Assembly (NCBI GenBank): GCA_002104985.1
Contig: MCGO01000394.1
Location: 1-19,678, forward strand
Source: Rhizoclosmatium globosum
Lineage: Eukaryota; Chytridiomycota; Chytridiomycetes; Chytridiales; Chytriomycetaceae
DNA length: 19,678 nt
Direction: 5' to 3'
The notes beneath the pieces are model-generated. The model was not told where the DNA came from. It worked only from the letters and a program-made list of their open reading frames with translations, and did no database searches. Both the position numbers and the translations under genes were made by a program. Every line of letters starts with the position of its first letter. Positions within the stretch are counted from its first letter, which is position 1. Below, in pieces: positions 18,479-19,678 of this stretch.

Positions 18479-19678
18479 TTATTTTAGACTATTCTCCATT
18501 TGCAAAATAGAACGGAGTAAAGCGGCATTTGCCTCTCCAGTTTCATCAACCATCTTGCTGAAATGAGATTGTCGGTCATTAATCAATAGATTGTAAGGCG
18601 TGTCAAATTCCAACACTTTTCCTTCTCCGAGGACGAGGATTTGGTTGAATTGATGATAGTATTCAAACGATGCGCAATAGTCAATGTTGTGGCGGTTCGG
18701 AACTCTTCTGGATAGTTCTTTGAATCATTTCGTCTTAGCCATATCAACTGAAGAGTACATTCATCCAACACATGATCTGTGGTTTTGAGACACGCTCGTG
18801 CAAGACAGAGTAATTGGACGCTGGCCAACACTCACGTTCTCAGCATTTTCAACAAGAAGGCAATCTAATTTGCCGTCCATTTCAGAAATCGCATCCTTCA
18901 TACCGCATCGCTCCAACACAGCCCAGATCTCATCATCGCTGAATCGTCCAGATGGATCCAGGTTGCTTCGCAGAGTACCTGAGAAGAGTAACGGGTCCTG
19001 TGGAATAATCGCGAGAGCGGTTCTGAGGTCGTGAAGTCGGAGCTTTGACGTATCTTGACCGTCAATCAAAATCTGTCCGTCAGCAAGGTCGACAATACGG
19101 AACAATGCCTGCATGAGACTTGACTTTCCAGATCCAGTTCTTCCAACAACACCAATTTTTTCTCCTCCTCGGATGGATACATTCACACCCTTCAAAACTA
19201 GAGGCAGGTTCGGCTGGTATCGCATCTGAACATTCTTGAACTCGATGTCTCCCTTCTCTGGCCAGTTGTTGGTTGGAGGGACAACGCCGCCTTGTTCTTC
19301 AATTGGAAGGTGGACGTATTCAACCAATCGTTCAACGGCGTTCAATTGAGTTTCAACTTCAACCACTTGGAACACACACATATTCAAAAGCGATGTACAT
19401 TGAAGCAGTAACTCAAGGCAAGACCCATTTGACTTGCATTGATGCTGTGACGTTGGCCGGCTGCATACAAGGCTGTACAGACAACGAGAACGTTTCCAAT
19501 ACAATCAAGACGGAATTGAATCCATCTTTGGCCGGTGAAGAGGAGGTACATTGGGGAGGAGTTGGCATCGACTAATGCGTGTGTCTTTTGGATGAATCTC
19601 GCCTCGTCTTGAGTACGCACGGATGGTACTCAAACCAGACATGCATTCACTGATGTGTGCATTACAATGGAGAACGGG
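18479..19678 (-). pseudogene. ABCC-type (MRP-like) ABC transporter, 3' part, frame-disrupted
   Basis: Seen on the minus strand from the right edge to a TAA at 18479-18481. The end of the second transmembrane domain comes first (HISECMSGLSTIRAY, THALVDANSSPMYLLFTGQR, RLDCIGNVLVVCTA). A long clean frame follows with the second nucleotide-binding domain: Walker A GRTGSGKSS, the Q-loop region (AIIPQDPLLFSGTLRSNLDP) and the start of the signature (ENVSVGQR). Then Walker B (VLDEC), the H-loop (LTIAHRLNT) and the C-terminal part (VLEFDTPYNLLIND) are recognisable but in different frames. Frame changes occur near 19610, 19397 and 18815 and several times between 18640 and 18800, mostly single-base losses. 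Known: ABCC proteins export conjugates and drugs from vacuolar or plasma membranes. Either a decaying pseudogene or uncorrected homopolymer-type errors near an assembly end. Confidence 0.75.

Noticed and set aside
18479..18835. Introns as the explanation for the frame changes in the ABC transporter
   Set aside because: Similarity continues across the changes without gaps of intron size, and no GT-AG pairs of 45 nt or more fit between them.

Overview
The window is eukaryotic nuclear DNA, most likely from a zoosporic (chytrid) fungus. The evidence is many short GT-AG introns of about 45-60 nt, secreted GPI-type surface proteins, a fungal-type Rch1/SLC10A7 transporter, a PEX39-like KPWE protein, and families with plant-type leucine-rich repeats and Bmp ligand-binding domains. 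The chytrid assignment is inference; no rRNA or marker gene is present.

Layout, left to right. (1) 1-1831, minus strand: the 5' part of a multi-exon gene for a secreted or membrane protein with a Bmp/PnrA-type periplasmic-binding domain followed by kelch repeats. It runs off the left edge and shows two possible lesions: an in-frame TAG where a kelch Trp is expected, and one splice junction that cannot be phased. (2) 1997-4064, plus: two tandem paralogues with an F-box-like N-terminus and plant-type LRRs, sharing one intron position. (3) 4313-5818, plus: a five-exon Rch1/SLC10A7-family transporter. (4) 5957-6367, plus: a small single-pass membrane protein with a Ser-rich tail. (5) 6493-7068, plus: a PEX39-like protein with a GxPIPGIxxIP block and a KPWE motif. 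(6) 7290-12940, minus: a six-exon gene for a GPI-anchored surface protein of about 1801 residues. It has a signal peptide, four cysteine-rich vWD-like modules, and a very long Ser/Thr/Ala-rich repeat region with an N-glycosylation sequon in each repeat. (7) 13749-17727, minus: a four-exon paralogue of about 1277 residues with the same architecture but a non-repetitive Ser/Thr stalk. (8) 18479-19678, minus: the 3' end of an ABCC-type ABC transporter broken by many small frame changes, so either a pseudogene or a stretch with base errors.

For the two large surface genes and the transporter, every exon junction was checked by hand for GT-AG ends and matching phase. The models give uninterrupted proteins of 1801, 1277 and 417 residues. 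The most notable content is the tandem pair of modular surface proteins. They share a cysteine-rich ectodomain with four modules, a recurring TLPxIxLP motif near the C-terminus and a GPI-type tail, while the stalk of one has expanded by a nested 23/25/31-residue repeat. They look like a cell-wall or adhesin family whose stalk length evolves by unequal recombination.
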